In this document: piece after piece, positions 43,800 to 53,169 of the stretch
Layout: every line of letters starts with the position of its first letter
Numbering within the stretch: the stretch's first letter is position 1
Assembly: GCA_030537615.1 (NCBI GenBank)
Contig: JAUNVP010000013.1
Location: 1 to 64,000, forward strand
DNA: 64,000 nt
Source: Actinomycetaceae bacterium
GTDB taxonomy: Bacteria; Actinomycetota; Actinomycetes; Actinomycetales; Actinomycetaceae
Direction: 5' to 3'
Notes under the pieces: model-generated
Database searches by the model: none
The model's input: only the letters and a program-made list of their open reading frames with translations
Told to the model about the DNA's origin: nothing
Program-made: the position numbers and the translations under genes

Positions 43800-45893
43800 A
43801 TGACCGAAAATGAGCATTTCCAGTTCCTCGATGAACCGACCAGCGCAGAAGCCCTCAAATGGGTCACTTCTCACAATGTTTTGACATTAGAACAACTGGA
43901 AACAGAACAATTTAAAGCTATTCGCACCGACGTTCTCGCAGCTCTTGAAGATCCTGATCGAATCCCATTCCCACGAATTCGCGATCAGTGGGCCTATAAC
44001 TTCTGGACGGATGACGATAACCCGCGCGGCCTGTGGCGTCGTCAGCTGAGCACCGACTATCTGGGGATAGACACGCACGCTCAACAACAGTGGGAAATTC
44101 TCATCGATGTCGATCAGCTTGCAGAGGCGGAAGATCGTTCCTGGGTGTGGCACGGCGCGGCAGTATGCTACCCGAATAACACGCGCGCCCTCGTGACGCT
44201 GTCTGACGGTGGTTCTGACACCGACACCGTTCGCGAGTTCGATATCCACACCCGTCAATTTGTGGAGGACGGATTTACTCTCCCTCCCTCGAAAGGAAGT
44301 GTCTCGTGGATCAACGAGGACGAGGTCTGGGTGAGCCGCGATTTCGGTGAATCAACCCTGACTGAGTCGGGCTACCCACGCCAGGTTCGCCGCTGGAGGC
44401 GCGGAACGAAGCTGTCCGATGCACCAATCGTTTATGAAGCGGAAAAGAGCGATGTTCTTGCAGTTGCAGCCCACGACTCGATGCCGGGTTGGGAACGCGA
44501 TTGGATCGTCCGCATCATTGATTTCCACAACCAGGAAGTTTTCCTTCTCGACACCACCGACGGCGTGACCCTACACCCCATTGACTGCCCGACTCATGTA
44601 CACACATCGTCGTGGCGCGATTGGCTCTTATTCCTCCCCAAGAAAGAATGGCAGATCGGAGAGAACATCTACCCTGCCGGTTCACTCCTTGTCGCTCCAC
44701 TCGAGGATTACATGGCCGGACACCGCGACGTCCACGTTCTTTTCGCGCCGACCCCCACGACAGCTCTCGAAGACATCACCCCGACCCGCCATCATCTCGT
44801 CCTCAACGTTCTCGATGATGTTGCCAACCGACTGACGGTCTTTACTCCACCGAACGACAAGGGCACCGAGTGGACTCAGCATGAGCTCGCTTTTGGTTCT
44901 TTCGAAGGCGAAGCGGTCCTCCCTCCGTTTGCGTCGGTCAGCGTTGGTGCTGTCAATGCTTACGAAGAGGACCGCATTTGGCTGACGACAACCGGCTTTA
45001 CCACACCGACGACCCTCTCACTCGTCGAGTTGTCTCGGTCGGGACACGCGGTGAGCGCCCGACAAGTCAGACAAGCTCCGACGTTATTTGATTCCACTGG
45101 GATCACTGTGTCCCAGCATTTCGTTGCCTCCGCAGACGGCACCCGAGTTCCCTACTTCCAGATCGGTCCCACTGATACGACCACACCGCGCCCCACACTT
45201 CTCTACGGTTACGGAGGGTTTGAAGTATCTCTAACCCCGAGTTATCTCGCTACCGCCGGGAAGGCATGGCTGGAACGTGGAGGCGTTTACGTCATTGCGA
45301 ATATCCGCGGCGGCGGAGAGTACGGCCCCTCATGGCATCACGCCGCCCTCAAGGATCAGCGCCATCGCGCCTATGAAGATTTCGCTGCCGTTGCTCGTGA
45401 CCTCGTCGACCGGGGCGTGACAACTCGCGCACAGCTTGGGGCCCAAGGTGGTTCTAATGGAGGTCTCCTCATCGGGATGATGCTGACACAGTATCCGGAA
45501 CTTTTTGGCGCACTCGTCTGCCAAGTTCCGCTACTCGACATGCGCCGCTATCACACTCTTCTCGCCGGAGCGTCCTGGATGGCCGAGTACGGTGACCCAG
45601 ACGATCCCGAACAGTGGGAGTACATTCGGACGTTTTCACCATTCCACCTGTTCGACAGCGAGCGAGAATACCCACCGACTCTGTTCACGACCTCGACACG
45701 TGATGACCGCGTTCATCCGGCACATGCGCGTCATATGTTTCGACAGATGGCCGACGCAGGCAAGGACGTTCTCCTGTACGAAAATATTGAGGGCGGCCAC
45801 GCCGGCGCTGCCGATCATAAGCAACGCGCGACTATGGCCGCCCTCGCGTGGGAATTCCTTTGGCAAAAGCTAGGAACGTCCCCCAAAATCTAG
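43800..45893 (+). CDS. Prolyl oligopeptidase family serine peptidase (S9)
   Basis: This 697-aa cytosolic peptidase cleaves short peptides, typically after proline. The N-terminal beta-propeller (about 70-400) and the C-terminal alpha/beta-hydrolase domain are visible, with GGSNGGLLIG (nucleophile Ser), TSTRDDRVHPAHA (Asp) and EGGHAGAADHKQ (His). The ATG at 43800 follows GATAAT (43789-43794) with a TTGGTG-like box upstream, so the mRNA may be leaderless. The in-frame start at 43740 lacks a ribosome site. Confidence 0.92.
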   Translation: MTENEHFQFLDEPTSAEALKWVTSHNVLTLEQLETEQFKAIRTDVLAALEDPDRIPFPRIRDQWAYNFWTDDDNPRGLWRRQLSTDYLGIDTHAQQQWEILIDVDQLAEAEDRSWVWHGAAVCYPNNTRALVTLSDGGSDTDTVREFDIHTRQFVEDGFTLPPSKGSVSWINEDEVWVSRDFGESTLTESGYPRQVRRWRRGTKLSDAPIVYEAEKSDVLAVAAHDSMPGWERDWIVRIIDFHNQEVFLLDTTDGVTLHPIDCPTHVHTSSWRDWLLFLPKKEWQIGENIYPAGSLLVAPLEDYMAGHRDVHVLFAPTPTTALEDITPTRHHLVLNVLDDVANRLTVFTPPNDKGTEWTQHELAFGSFEGEAVLPPFASVSVGAVNAYEEDRIWLTTTGFTTPTTLSLVELSRSGHAVSARQVRQAPTLFDSTGITVSQHFVASADGTRVPYFQIGPTDTTTPRPTLLYGYGGFEVSLTPSYLATAGKAWLERGGVYVIANIRGGGEYGPSWHHAALKDQRHRAYEDFAAVARDLVDRGVTTRAQLGAQGGSNGGLLIGMMLTQYPELFGALVCQVPLLDMRRYHTLLAGASWMAEYGDPDDPEQWEYIRTFSPFHLFDSEREYPPTLFTTSTRDDRVHPAHARHMFRQMADAGKDVLLYENIEGGHAGAADHKQRATMAALAWEFLWQKLGTSPKI

Positions 45894-45900
45894 CGGCGAG

Positions 45901-46725
45901 CTATTGCCATCCTTGCATCTGTAACATCATCTCGCGGCGTCGTTTATTGACTTTGACGAGCTTGACGATGCCCCAAATCATCAGGGCTAAGCCGATTACT
46001 CCAACAACGCCCGCCGCCAGCGTGCTCTTTCCAAGTGCGGAGAACAGACTCGACACCAGGGCGCTGTCCAAAGCAATCAATTGTGCATTGTCAGGCAGGT
46101 TCGCGCACTGCAGTTCATAGGTACCAGCTGGAATATTCTGACCCACGAACAGTGTGCCTTGCGCGGCACCGCCATTCTCATCGCGCGGCAGGTCGATTGT
46201 CCCATTCTCTCCGCTAAGAACACAGGTAGCTTCATCAGCTGAGGTGGGGATAACGACCCCGTAGAATCCAATCGAATCAACTTCAACAGTGGCGCCGTTG
46301 GTGACAGTCGATCCGCTTTCCGGATCAATTTTGTCTAGCACTCCGGAAATGGAGCCGACAGCAACTCCTCCGATAAGGACAATAGGGGCAATGATTAACA
46401 TCGTGACGAGCCCCAGCACGATGAGGGTAATCGGTAAGCCGCGACCGGGAAGCTCCACATACGGCGCCCGGTACTGCCCCGGATACTGCGGTGGCACCTG
46501 CCCGGGCTGTGGGTATCCGTACCCCTGCGGGGGCTGCTGACCGTAGCCGGGCTGAGAATAATTCGGATGCTGAGGAGCAGTCTGCGGGGGCTGCGTCGGT
46601 GGCACGTACCCCGGTTCATCTTCAGCGCGCCGCCCAAAGCGCGGTTGCTCCGGTCGGGCTTCGTCGCCAAAGCCACCGTTTGAGGGAACGTTGTTAGTCG
46701 TCTCATCCCGGTTCTGATCGCTCAT
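45901..46725 (-). CDS. Pro/Gly/Gln-rich membrane protein of unknown function
   Basis: The 274-aa protein has a disordered Pro/Gln/Tyr/Gly-rich N-terminal tail (about 1-95), a transmembrane segment (about 98-128), an extracytoplasmic domain of roughly 95 residues with two cysteines, and a second transmembrane segment (about 236-260) with a basic C-terminus. No family is recognised. Its convergent partner, the oligopeptidase, ends only 7 nt away. Confidence 0.75.
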   Translation of the reverse strand: MSDQNRDETTNNVPSNGGFGDEARPEQPRFGRRAEDEPGYVPPTQPPQTAPQHPNYSQPGYGQQPPQGYGYPQPGQVPPQYPGQYRAPYVELPGRGLPITLIVLGLVTMLIIAPIVLIGGVAVGSISGVLDKIDPESGSTVTNGATVEVDSIGFYGVVIPTSADEATCVLSGENGTIDLPRDENGGAAQGTLFVGQNIPAGTYELQCANLPDNAQLIALDSALVSSLFSALGKSTLAAGVVGVIGLALMIWGIVKLVKVNKRRREMMLQMQGWQ

Positions 46726-46881
46726 TAAAACACCTAACTATGATTATTCGGTATCGGTTCAACTATCCGGTGAACTCCACATCCCATAGCGTACCGGCGC
46801 CGAGTGTTCAAAGGCTACATGCATGGCGAATGACTGTAGACTTTGACACGAGAAACAACTGAACGTATCGGATGGATCAGA

Positions 46882-49578
46882 ATGTGTGGAATTACCGGAT
46901 TTTACGGTTCGTCAGCCGGCTTTGACCTATCGCTCCTACATGCCATGAACGACTGTCAGTGCCACCGCGGCCCCGACGGTGTCGGCACATTCACTGACGG
47001 TCCAGTAGGTTTTGCCCACCAACGACTTGCGATCCTGGGGCGCGAACACGGTGACCAACCCATGACAACCGATGACGGACGTTTCACCATCATCTATAAC
47101 GGCGAAACCTACAACTATCGCCAGTTACGCGAAGAGTTAGCTCAGGCCGGTTATACCTTCTCTACCGAAACAGACACTGAAGTTGTTCTCAAGGGTTTTG
47201 CACAGTGGGGAACCGACATATTCGACCGCATGAACGGCATGTGGGGGCTGGCCATCTGGGATCGCGACGAGCAGCGACTTGTCCTCAGTCGCGACCACTT
47301 TGGCATTAAACCCCTCTACATCGCTCGTATCGATGACGACATACTGTTCTCCTCCGAACTCAAAGGGATCCTCGCATCCGATCGTATTCAGGCTCAACCA
47401 AACGAACGATCGATCTATCGGTACCTGCGATTTAGGATCCACGAAGATTCCCGGGAGACTTTCTTCCAAGGGATTGAACGCGTCCGCCCGGGAGAAATGG
47501 TCATTATCGATTCGACCGGAGTCCAGTTCAAACCCTATACACAGTTTGTAAACGAACTCCGCGAGGCCGCAAAACTCAATCGTCCGTACTCGGCTGACGT
47601 TATCCACGAATACCGTCAGCGGCTCGTCGACTCAGTACGCGAACGCCTCCAGTCGGAAGTTCCCGTCGGCACCTCCCTCTCTGGGGGCCTCGATTCCTCA
47701 GCCGTAGCTGTCATCATTAATCAGTTACTCGGCTCTTCGGGAGACTCCGCAACGGCCGTCGGCTCGAAACAGAACACCTTCTCGGCTGTGTTCACGGGCT
47801 CGATTAATGACGAAGAACGCTATGTCGATGCTGTTCTCGACAAATGCGACAATGGCGTGAACTCACACAAGATTCGACCGACGCCCGACCAGTTCAAAGT
47901 CGATCTCATCGACTTTATCCGCACGCAGGAAGAACCGACCATCTCCACTGGGCCGTACGCGCAGTACTGCGTCATGAAGGAAGCGTCAAAGCACGTCAAG
48001 GTACTCCTTGACGGGCAGGGCGCCGATGAAATGATGGCGGGCTATATCCCCTATTACTTCACCTACTTCCGGCAGCTCAAAAAGGAAGGCCGCTACACGA
48101 AACTTGCGGCGGAAATCGCCAAGAGTGTCGATGTGCTTGGCCGACTTGGACGATTCACTGCGAAGAGCAAGTTACAAAGACGCAAATCCGTGCCGGTGAC
48201 GACCCTCTTTAACTCGGACTTCGCCGCGCAGTACGCAGATGAAACGTTCACGACGGTACAAGATAACCTGAAAGAGCGGCTCATTGAGGATTTATTCCAC
48301 AACTCGCTCCCCTCACTCCTGCGGTACGAAGATCGCAACACGATGCGGTTTTCTCTCGAGGGACGCGTCCCCTTCCTCGACCGCGATACGGTTCGATTCC
48401 TGTTTTCGCTCAGCGACGATGCGATTATTGAATCCGGTTGGAACAAACGGATTCTGCGCGACGCAACCCGTCACATTCTTCCCGAGATGATTTCAAACCG
48501 CCGCAATAAGATCGGCTTCACCACTCCGGAAAATGAGTGGTTCATGCGTTTGAAAAACTCAATCTACTCAGTGTTTGCATCTGAGAAGTTCGCTTCCCGC
48601 CCATGGTTCGACCAGCAGGCCGTCCTCAAGGCCTTCATGGGATACATTAACGACGAAAATGACCTGGGAAGCATGACGTTTTGGCGGCTATTGAACGTCG
48701 AACTGTGGACTCGGATCTTTATCGACGGTGACGACGATTTTGACGGTTTCTCCGCTTCGTCTGGCGACGTATCGGACATGGGGGCATCGGCTCCTGCCGA
48801 CGAGAAAGAACCGCTTGCTGCCAATGCCGGCAAAGAACTCGATATCGACGTCGACGGCGTGATTGCTCGCCGGTACCCGATCCAGACCGAAAAATTCTCC
48901 AAAGATTCAGATTTAGATAGCGAAGTCACTCAGTACGTTAAGGAATTCTTCCAACAGCTGAGAGAACTGGGCGATGAAGACGACCGCCACGCCACTGAAG
49001 GGCGAACATGGAACCTGACGATTTCAGAGAAAATTATCGCGATTATGCAGGGACGGTCGTGGTTCACCTGGGAGATTCACCCCTCCTTCGCCGCTAAGAG
49101 CCTGTCGAGGTTTGTTGCCCGCACTCCTGTTGGCATTGGTCTCGGAGATCCCGTCACCATGCAGCTCGCAATCGAAGAGGCGGGACTACCTCGAATTCTC
49201 TTCGCCGCTGCCGGAGGTGCTGTTGGGAAAGTTATCGGTCGAAAAGGCCTGTTCTACGAGTTAGCCGGAGCCGATATTCGCGCCATCGATGGCCCCACCG
49301 AGTACTCTGTTTATCCCTCCAATGTGTCGGCCAAGTTACCACCCAAAGATCCCGACGGTGTTGCCAAGCATCTGTGCGAAATTGTTCGAAATGCTGCTCC
49401 CGAAGAATTTCGAGCAACCTTCGACGGGGTCATCGTCATGGATGCCAACGACATCGGCAGGAACGTCCTCGGCCTCCATGCGTCCCAACCAGCTGAGCAC
49501 TATGAGAAGCAGTTCGCCGACAATCCTCTGGGCCAGGCTTCACAGCAAACTCCTCTAGCTATTGTTTTCGAACGGTAA
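46882..49578 (+). CDS. asnB: Asparagine synthetase fused to a CofE-like C-terminal domain
   Basis: The 898-aa protein starts at ATG 46882, giving C2 as the glutaminase nucleophile (MCGITGFYG). Residues 1-200 are the class II glutamine amidotransferase. Residues about 235-600 are the synthetase domain with PP-loop SGGLDSS (about 268). The normal protein ends near 620-640. A linker follows, then from about 650 a domain with PIQTEKFSKDSDL, NLTISEKIIAIMQGRSW, RTPVGIGLGDPVTMQLAIE and NPLGQASQQTP, features of the F420-0:gamma-glutamyl ligase (CofE-like) family. This fusion is not something I know of elsewhere. The function of the second domain is inferred only. Confidence 0.88.
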   Translation: MCGITGFYGSSAGFDLSLLHAMNDCQCHRGPDGVGTFTDGPVGFAHQRLAILGREHGDQPMTTDDGRFTIIYNGETYNYRQLREELAQAGYTFSTETDTEVVLKGFAQWGTDIFDRMNGMWGLAIWDRDEQRLVLSRDHFGIKPLYIARIDDDILFSSELKGILASDRIQAQPNERSIYRYLRFRIHEDSRETFFQGIERVRPGEMVIIDSTGVQFKPYTQFVNELREAAKLNRPYSADVIHEYRQRLVDSVRERLQSEVPVGTSLSGGLDSSAVAVIINQLLGSSGDSATAVGSKQNTFSAVFTGSINDEERYVDAVLDKCDNGVNSHKIRPTPDQFKVDLIDFIRTQEEPTISTGPYAQYCVMKEASKHVKVLLDGQGADEMMAGYIPYYFTYFRQLKKEGRYTKLAAEIAKSVDVLGRLGRFTAKSKLQRRKSVPVTTLFNSDFAAQYADETFTTVQDNLKERLIEDLFHNSLPSLLRYEDRNTMRFSLEGRVPFLDRDTVRFLFSLSDDAIIESGWNKRILRDATRHILPEMISNRRNKIGFTTPENEWFMRLKNSIYSVFASEKFASRPWFDQQAVLKAFMGYINDENDLGSMTFWRLLNVELWTRIFIDGDDDFDGFSASSGDVSDMGASAPADEKEPLAANAGKELDIDVDGVIARRYPIQTEKFSKDSDLDSEVTQYVKEFFQQLRELGDEDDRHATEGRTWNLTISEKIIAIMQGRSWFTWEIHPSFAAKSLSRFVARTPVGIGLGDPVTMQLAIEEAGLPRILFAAAGGAVGKVIGRKGLFYELAGADIRAIDGPTEYSVYPSNVSAKLPPKDPDGVAKHLCEIVRNAAPEEFRATFDGVIVMDANDIGRNVLGLHASQPAEHYEKQFADNPLGQASQQTPLAIVFER

Positions 49579-49601
49579 GTCCATCGCGGAAGGTACCCGA
49601 T

Positions 49602-50249
49602 ATGAGAAATGTACTGTCAGCCGTCATTATTCTTGCCTGTGCATTATCCGGGTGCGCATCGACCGACCCGGAGGTCGAATCTCCCACCCCTTCTGCGGAA
49701 TCACCTTCCATCTCGGACAGTTCGCCGTCACCGACGCCAGCCCCTGCTGAGACTGCTGAATCCGACCCAGGAATCGACCGAGCACCGTACGCAATCCCAG
49801 ATACGACTCAGTGGGAAGGCTCCGAAGGCTACTGGTTCGTCACCGGCGAACGTGAGACCCGGTGCGTCATGATCCTCAACGGAAGTAGCCTCAATTGGCC
49901 CTACGTAAGCTGCGACGTCTCCTCTGAGTTTCCCGTGCGCGAAGTCGATGCAGCGCGCGAGAATTGTGGGGATAAAGCTGGCTCGTTCCAAGGGTGGAAG
50001 GCCATGATGACCGAAGAGACCACCGTCATGGGATCCTGTCAATCAGATGTACCGATCGGCATGCTGTGCTCCCAACTTGCCGGCCCCGGTGAAGATCCCA
50101 TGTGCGACCACGAGTGGTTCGAGGTTCCCATATTGCCCGATGGTGAAACGCTGAAAGCCGGGCCCTTCTCCTGCGTTGTCGATGGAGCGACAGTGCATTG
50201 CACGGCCCAGTCCGGCCAGGAGATGACGATCCCTCCCGCCACCGACTAA
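49602..50249 (+). CDS. Hypothetical lipoprotein
   Basis: The 215-aa protein has a signal peptide with lipobox LSGC, a Ser/Pro/Glu linker, then a domain with six or so cysteines (RCVM, YVSCDVS, RENCGD, GSCQSD, MLCSQ, PMCDHE, FSCVVD, VHCTAQ), which probably form disulfides. A GGAAGG ribosome site lies 8 nt from the ATG. The gene follows asnB by 23 nt, so it may be co-transcribed. Its stop overlaps the K+ channel stop (CTAA). Confidence 0.8.
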   Translation: MRNVLSAVIILACALSGCASTDPEVESPTPSAESPSISDSSPSPTPAPAETAESDPGIDRAPYAIPDTTQWEGSEGYWFVTGERETRCVMILNGSSLNWPYVSCDVSSEFPVREVDAARENCGDKAGSFQGWKAMMTEETTVMGSCQSDVPIGMLCSQLAGPGEDPMCDHEWFEVPILPDGETLKAGPFSCVVDGATVHCTAQSGQEMTIPPATD

Positions 50250-51070
50250 GAATCGGATGCGGCTTGGCTCGCGTAAGGTAGTTGTTCGCGTAGCGATTTA
50301 ACCTCGTCCTCGAGTTGTTTGACGTGAGCAGTCAGAGTCTGTATTGCTCGAAGTTCGGGAGTGGTTTCGTCCTCGTCCTCGGGTTTGACGTTCTCTACCA
50401 GCCATGAGGCGAGTGTGGCGGTCACAGTACCAAGGAGTGCTACCCCAAAGATCATCATGCCCGTGGCAACCAGGCGGCCCTGCGGCGTCACCGGCGCAAA
50501 GTCACCGTAACCGACCGTCGTAATCGTAACGAATGCCCACCATAAGGCCTCACCGAACGAGGTGATTTGAGCTCCGGGAACTCCCCGTTCAACATCAAGT
50601 TCTGCCAGTGCGCCAACCAGCGTAATGATGGCCGCCGACCCGATGACATAGGAAGAAATCTGGCCGCGTAGCGACTGGCCCGCGTGGCGGTTGAGGACGC
50701 GTAAAAGGAACACGAGTCGCAGTAGTCTCAGCGGTTGGAAGAATGGAAGGACGACAATAGCCAGATCAAACAGGTGGTATCTAATAAACGACCAGCGATG
50801 GCTGACTATCACTAGGCGTACGACGTAGTCGAGCGCAAAGATGATCCACACGACATTTGTTGCCGTTTGACACGCTCGAATGACCGAGTGGGGAAGTGCC
50901 GGATCGATAATCGGCGCCGCATAGACCACGAGAAAGAGTACCGCTACGAGTGCGAGGGGAACATCCGCTCTTTGCGACCACATGTTTAATCGCGCTTCCT
51001 CGTAGCGCGGCGGTCGGACGATCTGATCAATCCATTGGAGAACGGGCGAGAATACTGCTGGAGATTTCAT
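50246..51070 (-). CDS. Voltage-gated-type potassium channel
   Basis: The 274-aa protein has six membrane segments and a pore loop with the selectivity filter TTVGYGD, plus an S4-like Arg-containing segment (LLRLVFLLRVLNRH). A C-terminal predicted coiled coil (about 235-265) probably mediates tetramerisation. It matches the KvAP/Kch-like ion channel family. Gating in vivo is unknown. Confidence 0.92.
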   Translation of the reverse strand: MKSPAVFSPVLQWIDQIVRPPRYEEARLNMWSQRADVPLALVAVLFLVVYAAPIIDPALPHSVIRACQTATNVVWIIFALDYVVRLVIVSHRWSFIRYHLFDLAIVVLPFFQPLRLLRLVFLLRVLNRHAGQSLRGQISSYVIGSAAIITLVGALAELDVERGVPGAQITSFGEALWWAFVTITTVGYGDFAPVTPQGRLVATGMMIFGVALLGTVTATLASWLVENVKPEDEDETTPELRAIQTLTAHVKQLEDEVKSLREQLPYASQAASDS

Positions 51071-51150
51071 GTGAAAAGTCTACTGCTCGGCAAGCGAGGC
51101 GAGGTCTCCGCATGGTCCGATCACACTTTCGTCCAATGCGACCTCAACGA

Positions 51151-51183
51151 CTGAGGGGCGGGTGTGTGTACCCCGCCCCTCAG
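51151..51183 (-). terminator. Hairpin downstream of the DsbB-like fusion gene
   Basis: CTGAGGGGCGGG (51151-51162) pairs with CCCGCCCCTCAG (51172-51183), a 12-bp stem with a 9-nt loop. There is no T-run. Confidence 0.7.
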
Positions 51184-51201
51184 TTCCTCAACAGCTGATT
51201 C

Positions 51202-52860
51202 CTACTCGGACAAATTCACCTCGTAGATGACATCCCGATCACCATCTCGGGACAAGACATATGCGCTTTGTCCCTTAATCGCGAGATCGTGGAAATCGCC
51301 CATTTCGGGAAGAGGACGTAGCCCCACTAGCTCGAGCGAATCGGCATCGATCTCCATCAGCGTGTTGTATGCCTTTGATAGCACGTAGAGGGTGCCATCG
51401 TGGAAGTCGGCGCCAACCGGGTAGAACGCTCCGAGATCGACGTCATCAGGAGCCCCGAGAGCAGACGAAGCGGTCAGTACCTTTTCGCGGTAGAGCTTGT
51501 GATCATCGGCAAACTGGGAGATGACAATCTGCCCTTGCTTCTCGTTCGGCACGGATACGACGTAAGCGGTTGCGCTGTCCTGGTCACCAGCGATTGACAG
51601 AGCGTAGTTATGTTTCGCCCTGGCGGTGAATAGAAGAGCGCGACCGGCAGGTTCGGGCATGAGGTCACCGGACGATTCGTTGAAAGCGATCCACGCTTCG
51701 TCCTCATCCAGCTCATCGGTATTGACCTGTTTCGCTCCGAAAATGGTTTTATTCCACGCCATTCCGACGAGATTGCCCGGTGCGAGGAACGTGGCGTCGA
51801 CCGTGTAGGTAATGTCCGATCCGTTTGGACGGTCAATAATCCCGCTGGAGACAATCGTGGCGAAGTCGTCCTCGACAAAGTACATTCCCGCGTCCGAGGA
51901 CACGAGGCCGAACTGATTGGTACTCGGATCGTAGGCGATGCCTGCGGCAGTTCCTTTGCCGGTGTCACCAACGACCTCGAAGCCGATCGGAATTTCCCGG
52001 ACGATCTCGAGCGGAGCTCCCGTCATCGGGATCGGTGCCTGTTGTGGATCAGCGGGGAAATCAATGCCAGTTGTTTCATGAATAATCGGGATATGGGGCA
52101 TTGCTCCACCCATGGCTAAGAGCTTCGGAGCTTTCGTGATGCGTTCCCAGAGGCTTGCTGTCCAAAACTTCGACGATTGAGAGACGTCGAAGGTTGTTCG
52201 CGGCGGGCTTCCCTTGCCGGCGTAAGGCGGCGGGCCGTTGAGGACGAACATTTGAACCGCATTGGACGCAACGATGAGTACGCAGATACCGGCGACAATC
52301 TTTTGGAAGAGATTGAACGGTTTGATCGTGCGAACTTTACCCGTGAAATCTTCGCGCAACTGCGGATCGCGACCGATCCAGACGAGACCGAGCGCCACTG
52401 CTCCCATGACAATCCAGAAGACAAAAGCGCCCCACGTGTAGGTGTGGACACCGAATACTTCTGAGGCAAACCCTTGGCCGACGTCATCAACGACGTGATA
52501 ATTCCAGTGCCGAATCGTCGAGTAGAGGAAGAAGAACGATGCGAAAGCCAGGGCCGCAACGTACTTGTAGTGTGGACCGTATCGCACCATGAACAATCCG
52601 AGTGCACCGACAACGACCATACCGAATCGTTCGTAGGCGCACGACGTACACGGGCTTTCACCAAGGACGTATCCGAGATACACGTTCGCAATTCCAACCG
52701 GAAGCGCCAAGATAAGGAATACGGCGACCGTTACCGCCCAATTGAAAACCGTCTCGTTAATGATCTTCGATGGGCGATGAGAAGCCCCTGGAAGCTGGAC
52801 GTGATTAGCAGAGAGCGTGCTGGAGGTTGTCTCGACAACACTGTTGTTTTCGTGTGACAT
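51202..52860 (-). CDS. DsbB-like membrane domain fused to an extracytoplasmic beta-propeller-like region
   Basis: The 552-aa protein has about five membrane segments in residues 38-240, with a DsbB-type motif PC71-T-S-C74-AYER resembling the E. coli DsbB redox motif CxxCxxER. No second cysteine pair is present in the other loop, although DsbB needs it to exchange with DsbA. The remaining ~310 residues (about 240-552) are extracytoplasmic with repeated Asp/Gly-rich strands (DVDLGAFYPVGADFHDG, PLPEMGDFHDLAIKG) resembling a beta-propeller. The role is unknown; a redox- or thiol-coupled sensor or binding protein is possible. It lies 9 nt after the 55-aa gene. Confidence 0.75.
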   Translation of the reverse strand: MSHENNSVVETTSSTLSANHVQLPGASHRPSKIINETVFNWAVTVAVFLILALPVGIANVYLGYVLGESPCTSCAYERFGMVVVGALGLFMVRYGPHYKYVAALAFASFFFLYSTIRHWNYHVVDDVGQGFASEVFGVHTYTWGAFVFWIVMGAVALGLVWIGRDPQLREDFTGKVRTIKPFNLFQKIVAGICVLIVASNAVQMFVLNGPPPYAGKGSPPRTTFDVSQSSKFWTASLWERITKAPKLLAMGGAMPHIPIIHETTGIDFPADPQQAPIPMTGAPLEIVREIPIGFEVVGDTGKGTAAGIAYDPSTNQFGLVSSDAGMYFVEDDFATIVSSGIIDRPNGSDITYTVDATFLAPGNLVGMAWNKTIFGAKQVNTDELDEDEAWIAFNESSGDLMPEPAGRALLFTARAKHNYALSIAGDQDSATAYVVSVPNEKQGQIVISQFADDHKLYREKVLTASSALGAPDDVDLGAFYPVGADFHDGTLYVLSKAYNTLMEIDADSLELVGLRPLPEMGDFHDLAIKGQSAYVLSRDGDRDVIYEVNLSE

Positions 52861-52869
52861 GGCCCCTCC

Positions 52870-53037
52870 CTACACGTTCCAGTAGCTGAGGAGCGCGCCC
52901 CACGAGCCGATCGTATACAGTGCAACACTCATGAGGAAAGAGGTCATAAGAAGCCGAAAAGCCAGTTTTTCTCGAGTTGGTTTCAATAGGACCAAACCGA
53001 TACTGACCGCGGCTATGAGATAGATGAGAAATTCCAT
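52870..53037 (-). CDS. Small membrane protein, 55 aa
   Basis: The coding frame starts at ATG 53037 and gives two hydrophobic stretches (MEFLIYLIAAVSIGLVLL and LLMTSFLMSVALYTIGSW) with KPTREK between them. The stop is 9 nt before the next ATG, with GGGAGGGG in the gap, so it is probably coupled to the DsbB-like gene. The start has only a weak ribosome site. No homolog is recognised. Confidence 0.6.
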   Translation of the reverse strand: MEFLIYLIAAVSIGLVLLKPTREKLAFRLLMTSFLMSVALYTIGSWGALLSYWNV

Positions 53038-53169
53038 TCATATATCCATTCACCGGGGAGATCATGAAATTGGGAGAGATATATGGGAGAGAATTTCTCA
53101 TACTAGCACTGACTACTCTTCCACTGAAGCTGTGCCATTTTTTGCCTCATCGCAGGTTGCCCTCGTGCT

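Noticed and set aside
51064..51079. Possible second parS (TTTCATGTGAAA region)
   Set aside because: The core is not a palindrome and differs from the canonical parS at several conserved positions. It lies at the start of the K+ channel gene.
52805..53101. 98-aa frame overlapping the 55-aa gene
   Set aside because: The frame is Cys/Arg/His-rich without helices, while the 55-aa frame gives two helices and a coupled stop.
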